A stretch of 64,000 bases of DNA. It comes from Siphonodentalium dalli. Lineage: Eukaryota; Mollusca; Scaphopoda; Gadilida; Siphonodentaliidae. The position numbers and the translations under genes are program-made. Location of the stretch: NCBI GenBank assembly GCA_032622095.1, contig CP136067.1, forward strand, positions 119,943,030 through 120,007,029, written 5' to 3'. Position 1 is the stretch's first letter. Each line of letters begins with the position of its first letter. Below are positions 1 through 10,505 of this stretch, in pieces. The notes below the pieces were generated by a model, which was not told the DNA's origin, made no database searches, and saw nothing but the letters and a program-made list of their open reading frames with translations.

Positions 1-1010
1 GATGACAGATCTTAGTTCAGTATTGAACCAACACTTGTCGTTTTTTCGGATAAGAACTTTCTTTCTGGGAACTGTTTCTCTCATTATTGAGAGAAATTTT
101 CTAGAGAATACACAAGTCGCCGAGTTTATGTCTTCAGTACCTTTCAGAATGTTATTCCAATCTAGTTCAAAAATCAGTGCCGAGCTCGTTCAAAATCAGC
201 ATTTCGGTACTGCCAAACAGTACGATAAAATGACTTTTGTGGACTATACTCAACGGCAACGTATGCATATACTGCATAGTGGTCTGATATACCGAGATCC
301 AAAACATCAGCATGGTAAGAAACAACATCTTCACTGACTAGAATGGGGTCGAGGAGGGTACTAGTAGTTTCTGTTACTCTAGTGGGAGACTCAATCAGGT
401 TTCTCAAACAGTAGGCATCTTTTATGGTGTTTATTTTAGAGCCGGGGATGATCGCATTTGAATTGAAATCTCCTGTGAGTATTAGCGGCAAGTTAAGATC
501 CAATGCAATGTCTATAGACTCATCTAAAAATTTCCAATATTCAGGATCGCAAAATTGATCAGATCTGTAGGATATGCACAATAAGTAGCTAGTTTGGGGC
601 ATATAAATTCTGAACCACATAACCGAGTTATCAAATTCCAATTCCGGTATACGCGAAAATGCTATATGATTTGCAAAATAAACTGCAATGCCTCCCCCAG
701 AGTTTGATCCATTATTTCTTATTGGTTCACAAAAGGATTGCATCAATATATTTTCGGATGGAAACGTATCATCAATGTGTGTTTCAGTGAAACAAATCAC
801 ATCATAATCGTTTAGTAAGTAGGAAATTTTGGCGAGTTTGTGTCATAAGCTCCGTATGTTTAGGTGAAATATCGAGATATGATGCAGCTCATCCGAAGAG
901 GAGGTCGAATTTGTTCCAGGATGTGGATGGATATCTCCACAAATAATCAGGAGTAGAGCAACAAGCGGCTCGGAAAGCTGTTTTTATACCAGATAGATTG
1001 GCGGAAAAAA
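1..1010 (-). pseudogene. LINE ORF2, N-terminal part with APE-type endonuclease, broken
   Basis: This is the 5' half of ORF2 of a non-LTR retrotransposon, which nicks target DNA to prime reverse transcription. The main open stretch (174-800) shows the endonuclease signatures CFTETH (catalytic Glu), LTGDFNSN and LGISDHYAV in the usual order. Upstream in the same frame are a hydrophobic stretch, GDIHPHPGT (912-938) and FHLNIRSL, followed by an in-frame TGA at 843-845. Near position 180 the frame shifts by one base. The new frame then reads PRKKVLIRKNDKCWFNTELR, the linker that precedes the reverse transcriptase, and the polymerase would lie beyond the left edge of the window. The copy is inactive because of the stop and the frameshift. 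A second copy of related sequence lies at 59,384-60,505. Family identity is firm; the clade is not settled. Confidence 0.85.
912..938 (-). other. 2A-like motif at start of LINE ORF2
   Basis: The codons read GDIHPHPGT after a hydrophobic run. The 2A translational-recoding consensus is D(V/I)ExNPGP, and 2A-like sequences are known at the N-termini of several non-LTR elements. Here Glu is His, Asn is His and the last Pro is Thr, so activity is unlikely. It is best read as a decayed or family-variant signature. Confidence 0.4.
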
Positions 1011-1544
1011 TTTGATTTTTTCCAAAGTACTTTCGGAGATCAAAGCCATAATTAGCGTAAGTGAAATGCCCTATGGAAGCACGATATTGTTGGATACTAA
1101 TCCCCATGAGAGATGGTACAAAAGTAAAGTTCCAATTTGTGCTTCGGAAAGGGAATCCCAAACATCAGAATAATTAGCTCAACTAACCATGGACCGGGGT
1201 TGATAAACTTGTATACTGTCAATGTGAATTTGGTTTCGTAATTTTGATTACATTGTATATCATCATATTGTGTAATAACTTCCTTCCTCGGAATCGAGAA
1301 ATACACATTTACAAAGATATACACGTTTAACCATACGAAAAATCGGATCCCCGACATCTTATCTTGACTGTCAGCCTTTGCAAATTCTAGGGGCAATTTA
1401 ATGGGCTTTATCGATGTAAAGAGAAAAACATTCTAGCGAACATGTATAAAGTTAACAAAAGCGGTTCTCAGTATTTCTGGACAGGTAACCTAATGGTAAT
1501 GTGCAGACATTAAGCACTGCTGTTACGTGAAGGCAGACTCAAAT

Positions 1545-1565
1545 GGGGGGGGGGGGGGGGGGGGG
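1545..1565. repeat. G21 homopolymer
   Basis: An uninterrupted run of 21 G on the plus strand. It may form G-quadruplex structure, and its length is unreliable in most sequencing chemistries. Confidence 0.95.
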
Positions 1566-3332
1566 AGACCAACATCAATGTATCATCAGAAATGATATAA
1601 AAAGACAGAATTACTTATTTTGTGTAATGTTGGCAAAATTGACAACATTTATGGCGGTTAATACCGAAATCCATGCATGCGTGACATCTCGCCACCTAGT
1701 GATTTATTATAGGTTTAGATTTAGGTTGTTAATTTATGGGATTTTAATGCGAGGTATATCTACGCAACAAAATATTTAAGGAATATTCATGTGAATATCT
1801 CTAAGTCAATGTATCAAAATGATAATGAAGAGCGTTGTTAGATATTTCGCCAAGATTGAGGTAGGTTAGATACGTTCCTGAGTTTCCCCAATTTGAATTT
1901 AATCCAACTGGGAGGCGCTCCAATTCAAGTGGACATCCCTTCACGATTGGTCTCTCCACCCCTAAAGATTTTGAGTGCTGTTGATATTGTTTTAAGTCAG
2001 AATACATCAATATATAGGAGGCAATATAAACACATAGCATAATATGAAACACCACCGAGAAAACCAAGAAAAACAATCAAAAGGCAACAAAACATAAATA
2101 ACAAGTTATATACATGTATGCATGGATACGTGTCATTTCTCGGCTATACTAACAGACACACTTTGGCTGTACACATGACCACGCATGGCCTTGGCTTTCT
2201 TTGCCGTATATATAAAACGCTAAAGGCGTGTGGTGTGGCATAGGTAGGTCAAGGTAAACGGAAGATCACTGGGTCACCTAGATTGCTCTTACTGTACCAG
2301 AACACATGACCGATGTCCAACGGTGGATAAGTACAGCTGATTGTCATGGCGTGACGAGTAAATACCGGAAACTAGGTCGATCTCATCTGGGGCGGACTGA
2401 GAATCAGGTCAAAATCAAAGTTATACAACGGTTGAAAAACACGAGTCGTTTTGTAACCAGCGAATACAAACAACATTAAAAGCTTAGTTTAGAGGTAAAG
2501 CGGGCTGATAAAATTTGGGATGTGTGACCTGGAGGTTTCTAGCTAGTTCCTTGGTCAAAGTAAGTACGGTACGATAATGTGTGGGCCTATCATTTCGCCT
2601 ATTTTGCTCGGACTGTATTAGAACATCAGGAAATGTGGGTCATATGCTGACCCAGTTCACTGGTCACTTTTCGTATAGTTCACAAACGAGTGGAACGACA
2701 ACAGCGAGTTACCGTTCATAGTACTGTTAATTTTTCAATCTGATGATAACAGAAGATGGATGTTACTATTAATGGAAATTTAGCCCATACATATATATCT
2801 GTGACTCGTGGAAAATGTGCAGATTTGTTCCAAATATATATCAGCATTTCTATAAAAGATGGGATACATTTCACTGTAACTCTTGGTCAAAGAAAGCTAG
2901 ATGCAGGTTGGGTTGGTGTGTGGGGTAATTGTTTTTCCTTATGATTATTTTTTTTTAATTGTTTTTTTTAATAATTTTTTTATAATAGTAAGAAATTAAT
3001 CTGTAATTATGTTCAGTTGTTTTCGTATCAACTTTATACTCTTTTTTTAAATATATTTTTTAATTGGGAAATAACTTCATATTAAGACTTTGGGTTGATT
3101 TTGTTTTGTTTTTATTACACCCCCACACAATTTCTAACTATATTTTTTTAGAACAAGGTAAGAAGAAACTTATCTCTATGGCTCAGTATATTCTAAACAT
3201 GGACGATAGAGAAGCCCAACTGCATTTTGCTTTCTTTGACTGTAGGTTACATATATATTAGTTGACTAGTTTTTAAAGCATATTATATACAGTGATTGTA
3301 TCAAACACACCAATGTGGTCAATTTGGGACCT
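1566..3332. other. AT-rich intergenic stretch
   Basis: I see no supported gene here. The longest frames (1801-2076 minus, 2756-2944 plus, 3064-3261 plus) have no recognisable motif. A T-rich tract runs from about 2945 to 3065. Confidence 0.5.
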
Positions 3333-4493
3333 TTAATTGTCACTGTATCTGTCTTGTTCGGCAATGGCTCTGTCGATCTGATCTTTGGCAAGCTCTTTCA
3401 CATTGATCATGAGTTTATTGGAATTGGCAGTTAGTTTGAAGAATATTTTCCCCTCAGCAGTCCAGAATGAGTCAATTTTCTTGTCATACTTGTAGCCAGC
3501 AAGAATTTTCACGATCTCCTGGCGTTTAGGTGTGAGGTCTTCGCAAATAAATGCACGCGATTTCCCTTTCAGCATTTTCTTGGAGTCGAATATACTTGTC
3601 CTCACATACCAGTCTTTGAATCTAACTATAACATTAACAACACGAATTTTATGTGCATCAAGTGGTCCAGTGGAATCAGAGGCTGGAGTGCTGAATTTAT
3701 TTGGAATTTCTCTTATTCTACTCAGGGGGTGAGCTTTATCAATGTCAGTGGGTTTAATTTCGAGGCCCAAGTTGTCTTTGCAGAAGTTGACAATCAGTTT
3801 TCTGCTAGGAATTTTCCACTGGTCTTGGGTGTCATCATTAAGTGGAATGTTCAGAAACCTCAGGCTATTACCTCTAACATGCTGCTCCAGTGACTCTACC
3901 CTGTCCTGGAAATTATGTTAAAGTTTGCTCTCCATGTCATGTATCTTTTACATGAGTTGATGGTTAAGAGATTTTAACTGGTTGATATCAATTTTCATTG
4001 CAGACACATCCTTTAGAGAATCAGTAACAACTTTATTAACTGAAGACTTTACAGCATCAGGGATACCACTCATAGCTGTGTCTACTGCATCTTTGATAGC
4101 AGAGTTAACAATTCCAACAATTTTGGTTTCAACCAACTCCTTTAGACTTTGCTGCAGTTGAGGAATGATTAATGACTGGCACATGTTTTGGAATTCAGAA
4201 GATTCAACAATAGCAGAAGTGGAATTAGTGTTTTTCCTAGTGGTTCTAGGTTTGACTTTAGATTTGGTGGATTTATCTTGTGAAAGTAATGCAGAATCAC
4301 TGTCATACTCGCCAAGCTCAGGCAGCTTAAACTCTGGGGCTGATGAGCGTATTCTCGTTGAGCGTTGATCGAAAGGCGAAGTGTCAACTTTATTTTTCCT
4401 CTTGTTACCACATTCTGGGAGGGGATTACTACCTGTACCAACAGTCTTGTCCATGTCAGATGCATAGCCATCACTAGCGAGTCCAGATGCCAT
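3333..4493 (-). pseudogene. L1-type ORF1 protein (Transposase_22-like), two in-frame stops
   Basis: This is a nucleic-acid-binding ORF1 protein of an L1-type non-LTR element, which packages element RNA. The start is the ATG at 4493 (MASGLASDGYASDMDK). The order is: a charged, low-complexity N-terminus; a helical coiled-coil-like segment (IPQLQQSLKELVETKIVG onward); an RRM-like strand (GNSLRFLNIP); and a C-terminal domain (VNVIVRFKDWYVR, then SRAFICEDLTPKRQEI, then DSFWTAEGKIFFKL). The reading frame is the same throughout but is cut by TAA at 3945-3947 and TAA at 3918-3920, so the intact length would be about 386 codons. No matching ORF2 lies nearby on either strand, so this is an orphan ORF1. 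The domain order matches L1 ORF1p; the exact family is not determined. Confidence 0.75.
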
Positions 4494-4744
4494 ACTATTT
4501 TGCGAAAATTGACACACTTGGGGGAAAATCCTGTATTGTTTATGTTTTGTTTTTTTTGCACGAAAATAGGAGAGGCACGAGCCTAGCTGCCACGTCAGAT
4601 GAAGAAATTGCACTTTCTGTAGTTATTGTGGTTTTCACAATGTACACCGAGTTACTTACAGAGAACAAAAATGTAATTTTAGACACTAGATTTGCGTACA
4701 CACATAATTTATTGCCCGAAAATTACCCTCAAAATTCAAGGTGA

Positions 4745-4885
4745 CTACACTCCAACCATCTCGAGTATCTGCGACTGGCTATTAAAAAGACGCAAGAACA
4801 AATAGAGGCTAGAGGCTACCATCTAGATATGTCATCAACAACAACAACAACACCAGCAACAACAACAACAAAAGAAAAAAAATGA
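4745..4885 (+). other. Short open frame with coding-like composition (46 codons)
   Basis: After the TGA at 4742-4744 a frame runs 46 codons to TGA at 4883-4885. It reads EYLRLAIKKTQEQIEARG and then a Thr-rich tail encoded by the ACA repeat. The first part has a helix-like hydrophobic spacing. There is no ATG at its start and no clear splice signal, so it could be an exon remnant or chance. Confidence 0.15.
4836..4871. repeat. (CAA)n microsatellite
   Basis: Imperfect trinucleotide repeat of CAA/ACA, interrupted once by a CCAG. Confidence 0.9.
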
Positions 4886-5012
4886 AATAGAAAACTAAAT
4901 AAATAAAAGGGCGTGGCAAACTACGCCAGTTAGCCAGTTCCAATTGTACTACAATATAATACATTAACAATTTGAGCTCACAAAGAATATCTGATACATC
5001 CCTAATTTAACT

Positions 5013-5330
5013 GCCAACTCATGTGAAAATAACTGGATAGAACACGTATTCGAACTTGGACTATATATTTAGCTGCGAAACACATATACCAGCTTTGGTT
5101 CAGAAACCGAAATGTTATGCATCGGTCATATTCTAAGTCGAAAAAGGGCCGTAACTCATGTAGAATAATTGGACGGAACCCATATTCGAACTTGGCCTGT
5201 ATTCTAGCTGGGAAATACACATACCAACTTTGGTTTAGATCAAATAATTCAAACTTGAGTTAACCAAAAATGTTAAAGGACGGACGGGTGGACGGACTGA
5301 TTACATAATACGACCGTTTTTAAACGGCGT
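5013..5330 (+). repeat. Two tandem copies of a mollusc-type dispersed repeat
   Basis: Copies at about 5013-5106 and 5153-5246 share 'taactcatgt', 'gaacttgg', 'agctg.gaaa' and 'ataccaactttggttt', with a period of ~140 bp. They are followed by stacked 'ggacgg' units (5279-5300). A related copy is at about 9135-9250. The function is unknown. Confidence 0.6.
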
Positions 5331-5340
5331 TTAAAAAGAC

Positions 5341-5415
5341 AAAACAAAACGAGAGGCCGAAAACGATCGCCATATGTTTAACCCATACCTTGGCGACAGC
5401 GATGAGCTATTTTCA
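5341..5415 (+). repeat. Dispersed repeat, second copy near 22.92 kb
   Basis: The motif 'cgagaggccga' plus 'acgatcgcc' plus 'atgtttaaccca' plus 'ccttggcga' recurs at about 22,917-22,985 in the same orientation. It is a short remnant of an unidentified element. Confidence 0.55.
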
Positions 5416-6273
5416 TATATCCTTACCCCATCCTTTTCATGAGTGCAAAACTTTAAACAAATCACACCTTACTATTAATTCACAAGTGAAATCACACTTA
5501 TTGGGCACCTTGCTCACATTAACACAATGTTAACACAGACGTGGCTTCGATTTCAACCTATTAGTTACTCCAAGACAGATACATGTATGTCTTATAGAGT
5601 TATAGGGCTAATTAAGCTCAACCCATAGTCGGAGAGAAGCACCATAGCTGTTAAATATCAAATAGTTAAGAAATTAGGTAGATAAACATCATAGCAACTC
5701 AATTTATCTATTTATTACATTGGAACATGAGACATTACATATTGTGTGTTTTTTTTATTATCATTGCTATTTTTTGGTTTATTATATTTTGTGTCAGCTG
5801 CATATCAAAAATTCATAGCAACCTATTAATATTTCACCACTAAAAAACAATCAATACCTGATCAACTATAGAAGTGAGGGATGTATAGACCTGGATATAA
5901 AATATGATTGCTAATGATTGGATATAAATGTTAATTTTCTTGTAAGTTGATCATTAGAAAGATATGTTTGTGAACAGTTTAAATATAATTAAAGTCAAGG
6001 TTAATATTTTCTAAACCATTCGATCGATACCAAAATCTATACAGGCGAAGAATGTGTCATTATTATCACAGATGTGATTATTTATAGAGTGATCATATTT
6101 AGCTATCATATTGTGTCAACAGGATTGGTGAAGGATGTTAATATATTTAAGCAAATAAACCAAATGACCTTCACTATGCAGGTTAGAGGTGTGTTGTCAT
6201 AAACTGTGCCAGAACTATAAACATAATCAATGGAAATATTTGAGTTATCAAATTGGATAGTAAAGGGTTAATC
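5416..6273. other. AT-rich intergenic stretch with one degenerate repeat copy
   Basis: I see no gene. At about 6000-6060 there is a copy of the repeat containing 'gatcgataccaaaa' and 'tatacagg', also found three times between 9284 and 9730. Confidence 0.45.
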
Positions 6274-6433
6274 TTATTATTATTATTATATACATTTAAA
6301 AACGCATTATACAATAAAGTTTCAATGCGCTTTACAACAAAGCGCGACAAAAATAACATTGAAATGTAAAATTTAAAAAGCATAGTAATAAGGTAAAGGA
6401 AGTTAAGATGATGACTAAGAACTAGATTTAAAC

Positions 6434-8422
6434 TTAACGATTAACTTGCGGGAAACATTGTCTAAAAAGTAAAGTTTTGAGATCGGTTTTGAAATCCTTC
6501 AATGTAGAACATCGTCGAACAGTTTGTGGCAGACCGTTCCATACCTGCGTAGCCAATTCCTGAAAACATTTTTTACCGTAATTCACGTTGGGTTTCGCTA
6601 TTGTCCTAATGTCTAAACCGCTTGTCGTTGAACGCGTAACTCTGCCGGATTTTAGGACAAACATATCAGATATGTACTCAGGCGTTGTCTTTCTCAATGA
6701 TTTGTATATAGTCACCGCACATTTGAACTTAAGTCTGAATTCGAATGTCATAATGTGCTCCTGTATTAGCGTCTGTGTGATATGGTCGAATTTGGCAACA
6801 TTTTTTATCAATCGGGCGCAGCTATTTATCACAAGATCAATACGCCGAATATTCTCTTGCGTGATGTTCGTCAAAACAGTGTTTAAATTATCGATCCGAG
6901 ACAATACAAGTGAGATAACTGCATGCTTCATGACATCATCACTTAAGTATCCTCGAATGCGTCGGAGGCAGCGAAGGTGGTAATAACAAACTCGGATCAA
7001 GTTCGAAACCATTTTGTCCATGGACATCGTTGAGTCAAAATGGGCTCCAAGATTGCGTAGATCTATGCATGATGTTATCACACTTTGGCCCAGGTGTATA
7101 TCGAAACGGCACTCGTCGTTGTTGTTGACAAATTGCGAAAGGGCACTCAGTGAATATTTTGACCCAATAACGAGAAATTCTGACTTGTCGTCGTTAAGTT
7201 TGAGTTTGTTTTCCAACATCCAGTTTTTGATATCGACATAGCAGTCCTCGAGATGTTTTTTAGCTTGATGATACGAATTTAAATCCTTTCTAGAAAATTC
7301 TAAATACACCTGAGTGTCGTCGGCGTAGAGATGATATTTGACTGCATATTTTTCTAGAATAAGTCCCAAAGGCAGAGTATAAATCAAAAACAGCAGAGGC
7401 CCTAATATGGATCCCTGAGGGACACCAACATCCAGGCATACTTGCTCTGAGAGAGTCTCGCCAATAAGTACCTGTTGTTTCCTGTTAGTAAGGTATGATT
7501 TAAACCATTCGAGTGCGATGTTGCTCACTCGAATATCACTACGAAGCCGTCCTAATAAAATGGTATGATCGCAAGTGTCAAATGCCGCACTTAAGTCAAG
7601 CATCAGAAGAAGCACACAGTTGCCACGATCCAAGGACAGGTCAATATCATTTTTCACTTTCGTCAGCGCAGTCTCACACGAGTGATGTTTCCGGTATGCG
7701 GACTGAAACTTGTCGAAAAGAGAATAACGATTGACATGGTCTAATAGCTGTCGACTAACTACTTTCCCTAAAACTTTCGATATAAATGACAAGTTGGATA
7801 CAGGCCTATAGTTTTTAAGAACATCTCGATCCAAAGAAGCCTTTTTAAGAATCGGTGTAACAACTGCATTTTTCATGATACCAGGAACAATACCATCCAT
7901 CAAAGAATTGTTTATCACCTTAGTAAAAATTGTAACGGCTTGAATTCTCACGGATTCACATTTGAGAAATTTAGTTGGAACAGGATCTAATAGGCATGAT
8001 TTGCTTTTCATGCTTAACATGAACTTTTCGACATCACTCTCATGAACAAGGTGGAATTCTGAAAACTCAATAACTGAACATCTCGTGTCTCGCATCCGAA
8101 TGGTCGCTGGTGGAACACATGCATTAGCATATCGCACTCGAGCATCCTTTGCCTGTAAATCCGTGTCTCGCATCTGAATGGGCGCCAGTGGAGTGGGTTG
8201 AATCTGGTCTCGCATGCGAATGGTCGGCCCCGATGTATCGCAGTCCGTATCTCGCACTTGAATGGTCGTTAGCGAAACAGCTACATCAGCACCTCGCATT
8301 TGTATGGTCGCTCTCATAGAAGGTACGACGGTATCCTGAGCGCTAATATTCAAATTAAAATATTTCCTTATAGTATCTATCTTATCACGAAAGAAATAAA
8401 CAAAGTCGTTAGAAAGTTCCAA
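6434..8422 (-). CDS. Reverse transcriptase of CR1-like LINE (662 aa, N-terminally truncated ORF2)
   Basis: This is an RNA-dependent DNA polymerase that copies the element RNA at the nicked target site. Residues 1-36 are the linker after the lost endonuclease, and about 37-113 carry a 14-residue tandem repeat around IQMRDTD. Polymerase motifs follow in order: NYRPVSNLSFISK (~204-216), LLMLDLSAAFD (first catalytic Asp 276), GVPQGSILGPLLFLIY (~333-348) and LYADDTQVY (catalytic Asp 368 and 369, at 7316-7321). The C-terminal part ends in WNGLPQTVRRCSTLKDFK, the usual tail of this group. The frame is open over 662 codons with all core residues present, unlike the other LINE copies here. Autonomous activity is unlikely without the endonuclease. 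The start at 8422 is only the first ATG after the truncation and may not be used. Confidence 0.8.
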   Translation of the reverse strand: MELSNDFVYFFRDKIDTIRKYFNLNISAQDTVVPSMRATIQMRGADVAVSLTTIQVRDTDCDTSGPTIRMRDQIQPTPLAPIQMRDTDLQAKDARVRYANACVPPATIRMRDTRCSVIEFSEFHLVHESDVEKFMLSMKSKSCLLDPVPTKFLKCESVRIQAVTIFTKVINNSLMDGIVPGIMKNAVVTPILKKASLDRDVLKNYRPVSNLSFISKVLGKVVSRQLLDHVNRYSLFDKFQSAYRKHHSCETALTKVKNDIDLSLDRGNCVLLLMLDLSAAFDTCDHTILLGRLRSDIRVSNIALEWFKSYLTNRKQQVLIGETLSEQVCLDVGVPQGSILGPLLFLIYTLPLGLILEKYAVKYHLYADDTQVYLEFSRKDLNSYHQAKKHLEDCYVDIKNWMLENKLKLNDDKSEFLVIGSKYSLSALSQFVNNNDECRFDIHLGQSVITSCIDLRNLGAHFDSTMSMDKMVSNLIRVCYYHLRCLRRIRGYLSDDVMKHAVISLVLSRIDNLNTVLTNITQENIRRIDLVINSCARLIKNVAKFDHITQTLIQEHIMTFEFRLKFKCAVTIYKSLRKTTPEYISDMFVLKSGRVTRSTTSGLDIRTIAKPNVNYGKKCFQELATQVWNGLPQTVRRCSTLKDFKTDLKTLLFRQCFPQVNR
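8088..8333 (-). repeat. 42-bp codon-phased minisatellite inside LINE ORF
   Basis: The motif 'tctcgcat' (plus strand) recurs at 8088, 8130, 8166, 8208, 8250 and 8292. Five spacings give 42, 36, 42, 42 and 42 bp, all multiples of three. Each unit encodes about 14 residues with a core of I(Q/R)(M/V)RD. It lies between the endonuclease linker and the polymerase. Confidence 0.9.
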
Positions 8423-9918
8423 ATGTGACGAATACCCAAACTAATGAACTGATAAACACAGAGTAGTCAACAAAAAGCATGTCATTGGATTTAGAAACCC
8501 ATACAATAAGTCAGTCTCAAGAATCCCAGCACTGTTAATATTATCCTGTAGCCCAAATGCAATTGAGGGAATTTCAAAATAAGACATATCCTCTAATGAT
8601 GAATATTCAATTGGTCATTTCTTGAAACACTGACTGAACCTGGCTCAAAGTTAAAGTGATAATTTAATATATGTTTATCAGATAATATGAGTCAATCGAA
8701 TGGGTTAATTTTAATCCCAAATCCATGCAAGTTAAACGTGGATCACCATCAACATGTACATAGAATAGGAGAATGATCAAATAAAAAACATCAGAAGACC
8801 ATACGATGTGTGCAGAGGGTTAATCATTTTCAATGACATCATATGATGGAACTAAGGAATGCTGTATTAATTATTTTCTAAGTTATAACAACAGTGTTTC
8901 TGTAAACAATAATGCCATGAACTGCATGGTTTCAACACAGAGAACAGAACTGGAATAAAGAGTCTAACATCAATCACAGTTTGACAGATGTTTATAAGTC
9001 TGCAGCCACCAGTGATACTATCAGGTCACTGTGTCCAAAGCAATAAATTATCTCATTCCAATAACACAGGTGTGTGTTGTGTCTTGTTCTATTCAAATTT
9101 AATAGTGCATGGAAAAGAGGTAGGAATTATAAAGGGCCATAACTCTGTTAATATATACCGGATCAAACCCATATTCGCACTTGATCTGTAATTCAGAAAT
9201 GTATATACCAAAATTGGTGTCGATCAGATGAAAAATGTTTGAGTCATCCTGGCTTGGATGAATTCTATTTAAAAACAAGAGTGGAAAGGGTTAACAATAC
9301 CAAAATCCATACAGACGAAGAACGTGCTAAGAAAGACCTAGGTAAGAAATATGAGGCAGATCAGAAGAAAATTGTTTGACTTCGATACATCGGATAGCAT
9401 TTGTGAGCAGGGTTAATTATTTTCTAAACCGATCAACCAATCGTTACAAAAAACTATACAGGTGAGCCATGTGTCATCATAAACCTGCATATAAAATATG
9501 AACACAATGGGTAAAACAATACATGAGTTATGGCATCAGATAGAATATGACCAGGTATGGATGGAAAGTGTTAATCATTTCTAAACCGATCAACCGATCG
9601 ATACCAAAAAATATACAGGTGAGGGGTGTTTCATCATAAACATGCACATAAAATTTGAACATGATCCGATAAAAACTACTCAAGTAATCGAATCGGATAG
9701 CAAGTGTCTACGGACAGACGGACAGACGCACTGGCCAGAGTATACTTGTGGGGTGACCGCACATACCTATGAATACTTGTGGGATGCGATCTTTTGTTTG
9801 AGTAACGTGTGGGGTGCAACCCACAACTGACGATTTTTTAAAGAGCGTACCCATGGTATGGGTACACATAAAAACACGTGGTCATCCTTATTGTAAAGCA
9901 GGTTACATAATTTAGTTA
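8423..9918. repeat. Intergenic stretch with four degenerate dispersed-repeat copies
   Basis: I see no gene. About 9135-9250 matches the repeat at 5.0-5.25 kb. About 9284-9330, 9412-9530 and 9567-9730 are copies of a second repeat ('gatcgataccaaaa', 'tatacaggtga', 'tcatcataaacatgca'), the last ending in 'acggacagacgg' units. At 9849-9868 there is a small palindrome, GTACCCAT with ATGGGTAC. Confidence 0.55.
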
Positions 9919-9975
9919 TTAAAGGTGGATTATCTCTTTAAAGGTGTATTATCTCTTTAAAGGTGGATTATCTCT
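9919..9975 (+). repeat. 19-bp terminal unit repeated three times
   Basis: Units TTAAAGGTG(G/T)ATTATCTCT start at 9919, 9938 and 9957 with a single substitution among them. The right end of the element has only one unit. Confidence 0.9.
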
Positions 9976-10505
9976 TTGTAAATATGCATTATATAGTTAC
10001 CGGGGTATAAGATATTAGATCTGAATCGAAGACTTCTGTCCGGAAATGCTTCTATCGATTAATATTGATTTTATTTCGAATATTTTCTGGTCTAAAAAGA
10101 TGTGGTTGTTTAGCTAACGAACAATAGTAGTTACTGTTAACAGAGAGCAGAACTTTTATTGCGTAATTTTGTCACAAATAAACGTTAGTTATACCCATTA
10201 TCGCTTATAACTATGGAATAACACAATACAACCAATCAATCTGAGACATTTGACGTTCGGTACGTAGGCGTAGGAACAGCCTAATGATCTCTATCGCTAT
10301 ATGGTATCACTCAAATGGTTTGTTCTAAAAATAGACAAATAAAATGTCCCAAATTAATCGTCTCATTTCATAACAAAATATTCGAAATAAAATCAATATT
10401 AATTGATAGAAGCCGTCCCGGACAGGGGTCTTCTGTTCATATTTATTATTTTATACCCACGCAACTATTTCAAATTTGTTATTTAAAGAGATAATCCATC
10501 TTTAA
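9919..10505. mobile_element. TTAA-flanked inverted-repeat element (MITE, piggyBac-type target site)
   Basis: The left end reads TTAA AGGTGGATTATCTC and the right end is its inverse, GAGATAATCCATCT TTAA. Arms of about 130-140 bp (9957-10,090 and 10,365-10,505) are inverted copies, including a 'gattttatttcgaatatttt' block. TTAA target sites are typical of piggyBac-class elements. The 587-bp length and lack of a transposase frame mark it as non-autonomous. The class assignment is inference from the TTAA alone. Confidence 0.65.

Larger units (their letters stand above)
6274..8422 (-). mobile_element. CR1-like LINE, 5'-truncated
   Basis: A non-LTR retrotransposon copy on the minus strand. It keeps the linker, reverse transcriptase, C-terminal region and 3' UTR but lacks the endonuclease. 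The 3' UTR has a hairpin with the 7-bp stem GCGCTTT/AAAGCGC (6327-6333 and 6339-6345) and ends in an (ATT)n tract (6274-6290). This layout fits CR1/L2-type elements, whose polymerase recognises a 3' hairpin and which end in short tandem repeats. I found no target duplication. Confidence 0.8.

Noticed and set aside
889-1396. Two overlapping minus-strand frames of 90 and 99 codons
   Set aside because: They are out of frame with the LINE motifs (GDIHPHPGT and FHLNIRSL) that occupy the same DNA, so they are shadows.
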